From assembly GCA_046765875.1 (NCBI GenBank), contig JBKPSJ010000246.1, forward strand, positions 1 through 16,121: 16,121 nucleotides of DNA, given 5' to 3'. The stretch comes from DASRHY01 sp046765875. Lineage in GTDB: Bacteria > Actinomycetota > Actinomycetes > Propionibacteriales > Kribbellaceae. A program made the position numbers and the translations under genes. Below the pieces are notes generated by a model. That model ran no database searches, was not told the origin of the DNA, and saw nothing but the letters and a program-made list of their open reading frames with translations. Shown in pieces: positions 5,230 through 11,897 of this stretch (position 1 is the first letter of the stretch; each line of letters starts with the position of its first letter).

Positions 5230-6711
5230 TTAGGCGGCGGGTTCTAGTTCTTCGGTTAGGTCTTCGACGCGGGGCGCTTCGGCGGGCTCGGCGGCCGGCT
5301 TGCGGAGCAGGCCGGGGAGAGAGATCACCAGGCCGAGGAGGGCTACGCCGGCGACTACGAACAGGCCGGGCTTGTACGCCGACATCATTCCGCTCGGCGA
5401 GCTGACCCCACGGGCCTCGCTGTCGATCACCGCGGTGACGACGGCCAGCACCAGCGCTCCACCGACCTGGCCGGCTGTGCTCAGCAGGCCTGACGCGAGA
5501 CCTTGCTCATGGTCCTGAACACCCGCGGTCGCCTGGATGTTCAGCGCCGGGAAGGTGATCGCGAAGCCGAGACCGACCAGCAGCATCGTCGGCAAGACGG
5601 TCGAGAAGTAAGCCGGTTCGGGGCCGATCCGCCACGACAACACGTACGCCGCGACGAACATCGACATACCGACCACGATCATCGGGCCCGTACCGATCCG
5701 GTCGGCCAGCTTGCCCGCGTTCGGCGACAGGATCGCCACCAGCAAACCTGCGGGCAGGAAGCCGAGCGCGGTCTCGAAGGACGACCAGCCGAGCAGCGTC
5801 TGCATGTACAGCGTGCCGATGAACTGGAACGAGATGTACGCCCCGAACACCGCCAGGATGGCAAGGTTCGCCCGGCGCAGCGGCGCGAGTCGCAGGATGC
5901 CGAGCCGGACCAGCGGGTGACTCGACCGCCGCTCGATGGCCACGAAGGACGCCATCAGCACAGCGGCGACAGCGAACAGACCGATGGTGCGCGCGGAGCC
6001 CCACCCGACGTGCGGCGCGTTCACCACGCCGTACACGAGCAGGAGCATCGCCGCGGTCACCGTCACGGCGCCCGGAAGGTCATAGCCGCCGGCGGAGTCG
6101 TCACGCGGACTGTTCGGGATGGTCCGGTACGCCGCCACCAGGATCAGCAGGGCGACCGGACCGGGCAGCAGGAACGTCCAGCGCCAGCCGACCTCAGTCA
6201 GCAGTCCACCCAAGATCAGGCCCATCGAGAAGCCACTGGCACCACAGGTGGTGAAGATGCTGAGCGCGCGGTTGCGGTGCGGCCCCTCCGGGAATGTCGT
6301 CGTGATGATCGACAGCGCCGCCGGGGCGGTGAAGGCGGCGGCCAGGCCCTTCACGAACCGGGCGGCGACCAGCAGCTCGGGGCTGGACACGACCGCGCTG
6401 AGCATCGAGACGACCGCGAAGACGCCGAGCGCCACCAGGAAGACACGGCGCCGGCCGAGCAGATCGGCGGTACGCCCGCCGAGAAGAAGCAGGCCGCCGT
6501 ACCCGAGCACGTAACCGGTGACGACCCACTGGAGTGAGGAGATGTCGACGCCGAGGTCGGCGCCGATCGACGGGAGCGACATGCCCACCATGGACACGTC
6601 AAGGGCATCGAGGAAGATCACGCCGCAGACGACCAGCAGGATGGCCCAGAGCCGGCCCGTCCAGCGCTGGTCGGGCGCCATCGTCGATGCGGCAGGTGCG
6701 GCTGAAGTCAT
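5230..6711 (-). CDS. MFS drug exporter (DHA2-like)
   Basis: Read from ATG 6711 this is a 493-aa polytopic transporter expected to expel small hydrophobic compounds by proton antiport. The TM1 motif LDALDVSMVGMSLPSI, motif A (GRTADLLGRRRVFLV) between TM2 and TM3, and the antiporter motif C region in TM5 (GASGFSMGLILGGLLTEVGWRW) are all present. About 14 hydrophobic segments can be drawn; the tail is acidic (EDLTEELEPAA). ATG 6711 is chosen over ATG 6738, which would add nine residues (MHMHVMFQN). A TCGACA -35 (6743-6748), 17-nt spacer and TAATGT -10 (6720-6725) place the transcript start near 6711, so the 6738 start would lie inside the promoter. It diverges from a MarR regulator that very likely represses it. 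Substrate is unknown. Confidence 0.9.
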   Translation of the reverse strand: MTSAAPAASTMAPDQRWTGRLWAILLVVCGVIFLDALDVSMVGMSLPSIGADLGVDISSLQWVVTGYVLGYGGLLLLGGRTADLLGRRRVFLVALGVFAVVSMLSAVVSSPELLVAARFVKGLAAAFTAPAALSIITTTFPEGPHRNRALSIFTTCGASGFSMGLILGGLLTEVGWRWTFLLPGPVALLILVAAYRTIPNSPRDDSAGGYDLPGAVTVTAAMLLLVYGVVNAPHVGWGSARTIGLFAVAAVLMASFVAIERRSSHPLVRLGILRLAPLRRANLAILAVFGAYISFQFIGTLYMQTLLGWSSFETALGFLPAGLLVAILSPNAGKLADRIGTGPMIVVGMSMFVAAYVLSWRIGPEPAYFSTVLPTMLLVGLGFAITFPALNIQATAGVQDHEQGLASGLLSTAGQVGGALVLAVVTAVIDSEARGVSSPSGMMSAYKPGLFVVAGVALLGLVISLPGLLRKPAAEPAEAPRVEDLTEELEPAA

Positions 6712-6719
6712 GTTCTGGA

Positions 6720-6748
6720 ACATTACATGCATGTGCATCTAATGTCGA
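6720..6748 (-). promoter_or_regulatory. MFS promoter with embedded MarR-type operator
   Basis: Reading the minus strand, the -35 is TCGACA (6748-6743), the spacer 17 nt and the -10 TAATGT (6725-6720). Exactly across this lies a 26-bp inverted repeat (6720-6745) with arms ACATTA-N-ATGCA and TGCAT-N-TAATGT, in which 22 of 26 positions are symmetric. A protein bound here would block RNA polymerase, and 8 nt separate the -10 from ATG 6711. Confidence 0.75.
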
Positions 6749-6764
6749 GGAATTTATTGCCGCT

Positions 6765-6795
6765 GCATCCTATGCATGAGCATGTGATAAGATGC
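6765..6795 (+). promoter_or_regulatory. Second inverted repeat at the marR start, candidate autoregulatory operator
   Basis: Arms GCATC-N-TAT (6765-6773) and ATA-N-GATGC (6787-6795) are symmetric around a core that also contains ATGCATGAGCAT. The element shares TGCAT/ATGCA half-sites with the 6720-6745 operator. A possible -10, TAAGAT (6788-6793), lies inside it, 7 nt before GTG 6801; no good -35 is seen. Confidence 0.5.
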
Positions 6796-7163
6796 CCTCC
6801 GTGGTCGAGACAGACGTCGCGGAGTGGCGCGACCTGCTTGCCAAGCATGCCGCGGTGACCGGTGCGCTGGAGCGGGCGCTGGCCGGTCACGACCTCGGCG
6901 TCAGCGAGTACGAGGTGCTCGAGCGGCTCGCCGAGATCAAGGAGTGCAGCGCCCGGGCCCAGCAACTGGCCGGCGAGCTTTACCTCAGCCAGAGCGCGCT
7001 CTCACGGGTGATCGCCCGGCTGGAGAAGGCCGGCCTGGTCGAGCGCGCCATGTGTGTGGAGGACCGGCGCGGCATCTTCGTCAAGCTCACCCCCGCCGGT
7101 GCCGAACGACACGCCGCCGCGAAGGCGACGCATCGCAAGGTCTTGTCCGACAACCTCCACTGA
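6792..7163 (+). CDS. MarR-family transcriptional repressor (of the adjacent MFS exporter)
   Basis: A 123-aa winged-helix regulator, shorter than the usual 140-160 aa. The helix-turn-helix is at about residues 53-84 (RAQQLAGELYLSQSALSRVIARLEKAGLVER). The wing EDRRGIFVKLTPAG at about 89-102 holds the typical D-R-R/G pattern, and the flanking helices form the dimer. It lies back to back with the MFS gene, and two inverted repeats sharing TGCAT half-sites fill the gap, so ligand-relieved repression of both genes is likely. Neither candidate start, ATG 6792 nor GTG 6801, has a Shine-Dalgarno. GTG 6801 would suit a leaderless mRNA (TAAGAT, then 7 nt). Its stop is only 10 bp from the convergent ABC permease stop, with no terminator between. 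Confidence 0.9.
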   Translation: MPSVVETDVAEWRDLLAKHAAVTGALERALAGHDLGVSEYEVLERLAEIKECSARAQQLAGELYLSQSALSRVIARLEKAGLVERAMCVEDRRGIFVKLTPAGAERHAAAKATHRKVLSDNLH

Positions 7164-7173
7164 GCGAGCCGGA

Positions 7174-7977
7174 CTACTTGAGGAGCAGGCCGCCGAGGCG
7201 GCGGGATGCCACGTACATGCCGAGTGTGCCCATCACGGCGAGGTAGCCGACCGCGACCAGCGACTCCCAGCCGACCGTGCCAGTGGTCAGCCCGCGGACC
7301 AGCACGACGCCCTGGTACAGCGGGGTCACCTCGACGATCCGCTGCAGCCAGCCCGGGTAGGTCTCGATCGGGAAGAACGTTGCCGAGAACAAGAACATCG
7401 GCATGATCGTGAGCTGGATGAACTCGAAGTCCTGCCAGCTGCGCATCCAGGTCGTCGCGGCCATCCCGGCACCGGCGAACGCATACCCGATCAGCACCGC
7501 GGCCGGCAGGGCCAGCACCCCCCACCACGACTCGATCAGGCCCATGCCGGCCATCACGACCACGAACGCCGCGGAGTAGCTGGCACCGCGGAGCAGTCCC
7601 CAGGTCACCTCGCCCGTCGCGACATCCCAGGGCCGCAGCGGCGTGGCCAGGATCGCGTCGTACAGTTTCGCGTACTTCATCTTGAAGAAGATGTTGTACG
7701 TCGCGTCGAAGATCGCACCGTTCATCGCCGACGCCGCGAGCATGGCCGGTGCGACGAACTCCGTGTACCCGATCACCGTTCCGTCGGCCAGCCGGAAGTC
7801 GCCGACCAGCCCTGCCACGCCGATCCCGATCGACAACAGATAGAACAGCGGCTCGAAGAAGCCGGACACGAACACCAGCCAGGCCCGCCGGTACGCGAAG
7901 AAGTTGCGCTCCACCAGCCGCCAGCCGGCCGTGTGCACCAGCGGCAGCGGCAGAACCCGCGTCGTCACCGTCGCCAT
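7174..7977 (-). CDS. ABC-2 type permease, second subunit
   Basis: A 267-aa membrane subunit of a DrrB/NodJ-type exporter. Residues 1-30 are cytoplasmic (MATVTTRVLPLPLVHTAGWRLVERNFFAYRRAW), followed by six hydrophobic segments. The cytoplasmic loop with ILATPLRPWDVATGEVTWGL and the region PMFLFSATFFPIETYPGWLQ are hallmarks of the ABC-2 permease family. ATG 7977 overlaps the TGA of the first permease by one base (TGATG), so translation is coupled; a longer in-frame reading from 8148 lies inside the first permease and is rejected. It pairs with the other permease as a heterodimeric channel powered by the upstream ATPase. The exported compound cannot be told from sequence; lipids, glycans or natural products are typical for the family. 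Confidence 0.92.
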   Translation of the reverse strand: MATVTTRVLPLPLVHTAGWRLVERNFFAYRRAWLVFVSGFFEPLFYLLSIGIGVAGLVGDFRLADGTVIGYTEFVAPAMLAASAMNGAIFDATYNIFFKMKYAKLYDAILATPLRPWDVATGEVTWGLLRGASYSAAFVVVMAGMGLIESWWGVLALPAAVLIGYAFAGAGMAATTWMRSWQDFEFIQLTIMPMFLFSATFFPIETYPGWLQRIVEVTPLYQGVVLVRGLTTGTVGWESLVAVGYLAVMGTLGMYVASRRLGGLLLK

Positions 7978-8762
7978 CACTTCACCAGCCGTTTCGTCAG
8001 CCCGGTGACCGCGAACCACAGCCCGACGCCGAACCAGAGCAGCAGGTACGCCGTGTGACCCAGCACGGGCAGCGTCTCGATCTGACCGGTCCCGAACGCG
8101 CGGGACAGCTCGACGCCGTGCCACAGCGGGGTCAGGTACGCCAGCCACTCGACCACATCAGGCAGTTGCGACACCGGGAAGAACGCGCCGGAGAAGAGGA
8201 ACATCGGGATCAGCCCGAACCGGAAGATCAGCGAGAACCCGGCCTCCGTCTTGAGCCGCGCCGAGATCGCGAACACCGGTGCCGCATACGCCATCCCCAC
8301 CAGCAGCGCGACCGGGATCGTGAACACGCCAAGCCACGACGACATCCCGCCGAACAGCGCGATGATCCCGGCGAACACCGCGCACGTCGACACGGTCCGG
8401 AAGGCGATGAACGTGAGGTTGCCGTACACAACGTCTGCCGGCCGCAACGGCGTCGCGATCATCGAGTAGAAGAACCGCTGCCACTTGATCCCGGACATGA
8501 CCGGGTACGTCGCCTCGAACATCGCGGTCTGCATCGCCGTCGCGGCCAGCAGTCCCGGCCCGATGAACTGTAGGTACGTCACCCCGCCCAACGCCTGCGC
8601 ACCGGCGTTGTTGTCCACGAACGAGCCGAGCCCGATCCCCATCGCCGCCAGGTACATCAGCGGCATCAGGAAGCTGGTGACGAGCGTGCCCTTCCAGGTA
8701 CGCCGGTACATCGTTGCCCAGTAGTCGTACTGGCGGCCCAGGTTCTCCGTTACCGCGGACAT
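7977..8762 (-). CDS. ABC-2 type permease, first subunit
   Basis: A 261-aa membrane subunit, paralogous to the downstream permease, sharing MIATPLRPADVVYGNLTFIAFR and PMFLFSGAFFPVSQLPDVVEWLAYLTPLWHGVELSR with it. An N-terminal amphipathic stretch (QYDYWATMYRRTWKGTLVT) precedes six hydrophobic segments. ATG 8762 overlaps the TGA of the ATPase gene by one base, so the order ATPase-permease-permease is one translationally coupled operon. Two different permease genes with one ATPase gene imply an ATPase homodimer on a permease heterodimer. No resistance or biosynthesis genes flank it to suggest a substrate. Confidence 0.93.
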   Translation of the reverse strand: MSAVTENLGRQYDYWATMYRRTWKGTLVTSFLMPLMYLAAMGIGLGSFVDNNAGAQALGGVTYLQFIGPGLLAATAMQTAMFEATYPVMSGIKWQRFFYSMIATPLRPADVVYGNLTFIAFRTVSTCAVFAGIIALFGGMSSWLGVFTIPVALLVGMAYAAPVFAISARLKTEAGFSLIFRFGLIPMFLFSGAFFPVSQLPDVVEWLAYLTPLWHGVELSRAFGTGQIETLPVLGHTAYLLLWFGVGLWFAVTGLTKRLVK

Positions 8763-9694
8763 CAGTCCACCAGGGTCCGGCCGGTCAGCCGGAGGAACAC
8801 GTCCTCAAGGCTGGACCGGCGCACCAGCACGCTGGTCGGTGCGAGGCCGCGATCGTGCACCGCGACCGAGGCCTGCTCCCCGTCGTCGGTATAAAGCAGC
8901 AACCGATCCGGCAGCACCTCGACCCGGTCGCCCAGATCCGACACCTTCGACGCCAGTGCGTCGTGGTCGGCCGAGCTCTCGAACCGCAACTCGGTCACCT
9001 CGCGGGTCGAGTAGTCGCGGATCAGCTGCGACGGCGAGCCCTCGGCCACGATCACGCCGTCGTCCATCACCACCAGCCGGTCGCACAGCTGCTCGGCCTC
9101 GTCCATGTAGTGCGTCGTGAGGACCAGCGTGACCCCCTCGCGCTTGAGCCGGAACAGCTTCTCCCAGACCAGGTGGCGGGCCTGCGGGTCCAGCCCGGTG
9201 GTCGGTTCGTCGAGCAAGAGCAGGTCCGGCTCGTTGATCAGCGATCGGGCGATCGCGAGCCGGCGCTTCATACCGCCGGACAGTTCCTCGGTCTTCTCGT
9301 TGGTCTTCTCGGTCAGCGCGACGAACCCGAGCAACTCCTCGGCACGCCGCCGGCACTCGGCCCGGCCGATCCCGAAGTACCGCCCGTACACGGTCAAGTT
9401 CTCGATCACCGACAGCTCGTTGTCGAGCGTGTCGTCCTGCGGGCAGACGCCGAGCCGGGACCGGATCGCCGGGCCGTCAGCGGCCGGATCCAGGCCCAGG
9501 ATGCTGAGCTCGCCCCCTGTGGCCGGCGACACCGCCCCGACCATCCGCATCGTCGACGACTTGCCCGCGCCGTTCGGACCGAGGAAGCCGAACGCCTCGC
9601 CCTTGCGGACGTCGAGGTCGATCCCGCGCACCGCCTCGAAGGCGCCGTACGCCTTGCGCAGCCCGCGAGCCCTGATCAATACCTGGTCGTCCAC
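8762..9694 (-). CDS. ABC exporter ATPase (DrrA/NodI type)
   Basis: Read from GTG 9694 it is 310 aa, the usual DrrA length. Walker A is GPNGAGKS (39-46), the Q-loop Gln is at 86 (VCPQDD), the signature is LSGGMKRR (138-145), Walker B is LLLLDEP (158-164) with the catalytic Glu, and the switch His is at 195 (TTHYMDEA). Residues about 225-310 form the C-terminal domain typical of DrrA-like ATPases, ending SSLEDVFLRLTGR. GTG 9694 is chosen because longer readings run through the LysE gene region. TAGGGT (9702-9707) sits 7 nt upstream, fitting a leaderless mRNA; GTG 9718 is an alternative. It drives export by the two permeases encoded next. Confidence 0.95.
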   Translation of the reverse strand: MDDQVLIRARGLRKAYGAFEAVRGIDLDVRKGEAFGFLGPNGAGKSSTMRMVGAVSPATGGELSILGLDPAADGPAIRSRLGVCPQDDTLDNELSVIENLTVYGRYFGIGRAECRRRAEELLGFVALTEKTNEKTEELSGGMKRRLAIARSLINEPDLLLLDEPTTGLDPQARHLVWEKLFRLKREGVTLVLTTHYMDEAEQLCDRLVVMDDGVIVAEGSPSQLIRDYSTREVTELRFESSADHDALASKVSDLGDRVEVLPDRLLLYTDDGEQASVAVHDRGLAPTSVLVRRSSLEDVFLRLTGRTLVD

Positions 9695-9701
9695 GATCGC
9701 G

Positions 9702-9736
9702 ACCCTAACCCGGCGCACGGACAGAACTCTTGTTCT
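9702..9736 (-). promoter_or_regulatory. Candidate promoter and palindrome for the ABC exporter operon
   Basis: Minus-strand TAGGGT (9707-9702) is a TANNNT -10 placed 7 nt before GTG 9694. A 14-bp palindrome, AGAAC-N4-GTTCT (9723-9736), is centred about 35 bp upstream of that predicted transcript start, where a regulator would overlap the -35. No good -35 hexamer is seen, which would suit activator dependence. It could equally serve the divergent LysE gene, whose ATG is 67 bp away. Confidence 0.4.
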
Positions 9737-9803
9737 TTTGCGATCGCCCGGGACCGCCGGGAAACCGGTCGAAACTGTCCGCAGCGGTGGTGAGAATGGC
9801 GCC

Positions 9804-10433
9804 ATGGTCACCGAATTCGCCACCTTCGCCGCCGTCTCGGCGGTGGTCATCATGACGCCGGGCCCGGACACGGCGATGACGATCCGCAACACGCTGCTCG
9901 GCGGCCGGCGGACGGGCGTGGCCACGGCACTGGGCATCGCGCTCGGCCAGTCGGTGTGGACCGTCGCCGCCAGCGTCGGCGTCGCCGCCGTCCTGGTCGC
10001 GTCCGAGCCCGCCTTCCGGGCGCTCCAGTTGGCGGGTGCGGCGTACCTGATCTACATCGGGCTGCACAGCCTGTGGGCCGCCTGGCGCCACCCCGAGACC
10101 GCGGCGCAGCCGGCTCCCGCCGGGCCACGGCAGCAGTGGCGCAAGGGTCTGCGGCAGGGTCTGCTCAGCGATCTGGCGAACCCGAAGATGGCGGTCTTCT
10201 TTCTGTCCCTACTTCCCCAGTTCGTGACACCGGGAGATGCGTCGTTCGCGGGCTTTCTGCTGCTCGGCGTCGTGTTCGCCACGATGACCTTCGCGTGGCT
10301 GACCGGGTATGCGTTCGTGGTCGCCCGTGCCGGCGAGGTGCTGCGCCGCCCGCGGATCCGCCGCGCGCTCGACACGCTCACCGGCACCGCCCTGGTAGCC
10401 CTTGGCCTTCGCGTCGCCGCCGAGTCGCCGTAG
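9804..10433 (+). CDS. LysE/RhtB-family amino-acid exporter
   Basis: A 209-aa membrane protein with six hydrophobic segments. The N-terminal motif TPGPDTAMTIRNTLLGGRRTGVATALGIALGQ is the signature of LysE/RhtB exporters, and the segment QGLLSDLANPKMAVFFLSLLPQFV in the second half (after the polar loop around residues 95-115) is equally typical. The family exports amino acids such as homoserine, threonine or lysine. ATG 9804 is chosen because the open frame upstream is only the shadow of the opposite ABC gene. The Shine-Dalgarno is weak (GGTGGTGAG). It diverges from the ABC operon. Substrate cannot be told. Confidence 0.93.
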   Translation: MVTEFATFAAVSAVVIMTPGPDTAMTIRNTLLGGRRTGVATALGIALGQSVWTVAASVGVAAVLVASEPAFRALQLAGAAYLIYIGLHSLWAAWRHPETAAQPAPAGPRQQWRKGLRQGLLSDLANPKMAVFFLSLLPQFVTPGDASFAGFLLLGVVFATMTFAWLTGYAFVVARAGEVLRRPRIRRALDTLTGTALVALGLRVAAESP

Positions 10434-10469
10434 GCTGCCGTACTCCCCGTACTCGAACATCCAGCAGCT

Positions 10470-10524
10470 GTCGCTGAGAAGTCGCTGAGACGACTTTGGC
10501 CGGGGAATGACGCCTGCCTACGTT
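10470..10524 (+). promoter_or_regulatory. Esterase 1 promoter with 11-bp-phased direct repeats
   Basis: GTCGCTGAGA occurs at 10470-10479 and again at 10481-10490, one helical turn apart. Four bases later comes TTTGGC (10495-10500), then an 18-nt spacer, then TACGTT (10519-10524), then six bases to ATG 10531. Direct repeats touching the -35 are how OmpR/PhoB-type response regulators activate. The same layout precedes esterase 2. Confidence 0.65.
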
Positions 10525-10530
10525 GTTCAT

Positions 10531-11856
10531 ATGGGGTTCTCGCTGCTCCACGGGTGGTTTCCGGTGGGGTTGCAAGTTGCCGCCGGCGCTGCCTTGCTGG
10601 CGGCGATCGGGTGGCGTAATACCCGCTGGCGTACCAGGTGGCTGCCGGTGGCCCTGGCCGGCGGTGTCCTGGCAGGGCTGCTCGCCGCGGCCTATCGGGT
10701 CCAGCTGACCGGCGACCTCGACCCGATGCCGGTCACGATCTGGATCTGGCTGGGCGCGACAGTGACCGCGCTTCTGGTGCTGGTCGTCGGCTGGCCGGGT
10801 GCCCGATGGTGGCGCCGCGGTACGGCCGTGCTGGCCGTCGGCTTGGCTGCCCTGGCCTGCGCGAACACGGTCAACCAGTTCGTCGCCTACTACCCGACGT
10901 TCGACGCCGCGATCGGCGACTGGCGTGGCGCTCCGATTCCCGGGCAGCGCTCGCTGGGCGAGGTTCGCGACAGCGTCGGCCACCGGTCGAACGGAGAGCT
11001 GGTCGCGGTCACGATCCCGCCGACGTACAGCGGTTTCCCGCATCGCCGGGAACTGGTGTACCTGCCCCCGGTGTGGTTCGCCCATGCACAGCGCCCGACG
11101 CTCCCAGTCATAGAGATGATCACCAGTAACCACGGTTCGCCGCCGAACTGGATACGCATCGGTGGCGCGCTGCGTACCGTCAACCGGTACGCGGCCGAGC
11201 ACCGCGGTTGGGCGCCCATCCTGGTGTTCGCCGATCCTGCCGGAGACTTCTTCACCGACACCGAATGTGTGAACGGACCGCGCGGTGACGCCGAGAACCA
11301 TCTCGTGTACGACATCCCACGCTTCGTCGAACGCACCTTCCACGCCTCCGCGAACCCGGCCGACTGGGGCGTACTCGGATTCTCGATGGGCGGCACCTGC
11401 GCGGTCGACCTCGCTGTCGAGCACCCGACCGTGTTCGAACACTTCGTCGACATGTCCGGTGACATCGGCCCCAATGACGGCAACAAGGAGCAGACGATCG
11501 CCCATCTGTACGGTGGCCTGGCCAGCGCCTGGCGCGCACACGACCCGCTCACAGTCCTCGGCACCCATCCGCGGTACCCGCGAGGCATGTCGGGCCGGTT
11601 CGAGGTGGGAAGGGGCGAGCCGATACACGTGGCGCAGGCCGAAGACCTCAGCAGGGCCGCCTGGGCCGACGGCATCCGGACGATGGTGGTGATCCGTCCC
11701 GGCGACCACACCTGGACGTTCGCGAGCGAGGCATGCGCGGACTCGCTGCCCTGGCTGGCCGACCAGGTCGGACATCTCTCGTCAGCCAGAACGGGCAGTA
11801 CGTACGCATCGACATCGCACTACGCCATGCCCGCGCATCGCCTGAGGAAGCGCTGA
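10531..11856 (+). CDS. Membrane-anchored esterase-fold hydrolase (esterase 1)
   Basis: A 441-aa protein. Four N-terminal transmembrane helices (about 8-28, 36-55, 68-88 and 97-116) are followed by an extracytoplasmic alpha/beta hydrolase of the Esterase (PF00756)/antigen-85-like type (about 150-415). The nucleophile elbow GFSMGG puts Ser285 as nucleophile; His393 (GDHTW) is the catalytic His; the acid is probably Glu358 or a neighbour. Cys246 and Cys290 are conserved with esterase 2 at identical spacing and could form a disulfide. The basic tail ends HRLRKR. ATG 10531 is chosen because TACGTT lies six bases upstream (leaderless); ATG 10507 has no suitable ribosome site. Family members act on cell-envelope acyl esters or glycolipids, but the substrate here is unknown. 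It is paralogous to the next gene. Confidence 0.88.
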   Translation: MGFSLLHGWFPVGLQVAAGAALLAAIGWRNTRWRTRWLPVALAGGVLAGLLAAAYRVQLTGDLDPMPVTIWIWLGATVTALLVLVVGWPGARWWRRGTAVLAVGLAALACANTVNQFVAYYPTFDAAIGDWRGAPIPGQRSLGEVRDSVGHRSNGELVAVTIPPTYSGFPHRRELVYLPPVWFAHAQRPTLPVIEMITSNHGSPPNWIRIGGALRTVNRYAAEHRGWAPILVFADPAGDFFTDTECVNGPRGDAENHLVYDIPRFVERTFHASANPADWGVLGFSMGGTCAVDLAVEHPTVFEHFVDMSGDIGPNDGNKEQTIAHLYGGLASAWRAHDPLTVLGTHPRYPRGMSGRFEVGRGEPIHVAQAEDLSRAAWADGIRTMVVIRPGDHTWTFASEACADSLPWLADQVGHLSSARTGSTYASTSHYAMPAHRLRKR

Positions 11857-11891
11857 GACAGATTTGCGCCCCGGCGCACCGCTCCTACGCT
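11842..11891 (+). promoter_or_regulatory. Esterase 2 promoter inside the end of esterase 1
   Basis: CTGAGG (11842-11847) and CTGAGA (11853-11858) are 11 bp apart, overlapping the last codons of esterase 1. Four bases later is TTTGCG (11863-11868), then a 17-nt spacer, TACGCT (11886-11891) and six bases to ATG 11898. The repeat-to-hexamer gap (4 nt) and the -10-to-ATG gap (6 nt) equal those of the esterase 1 promoter. Confidence 0.65.
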
Positions 11892-11897
11892 CGCATC

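Noticed and set aside
9117..9803. Plus-strand extension of the LysE frame into the ABC ATPase gene
   Set aside because: The upstream translation is Ser/Arg-rich antisense of the ATPase. The LysE family signature begins just after ATG 9804.
10378..11775. 465-codon minus-strand open frame opposite esterase 1
   Set aside because: A His/Arg/Asp-rich shadow. The plus strand holds a complete hydrolase with catalytic motifs and a promoter.
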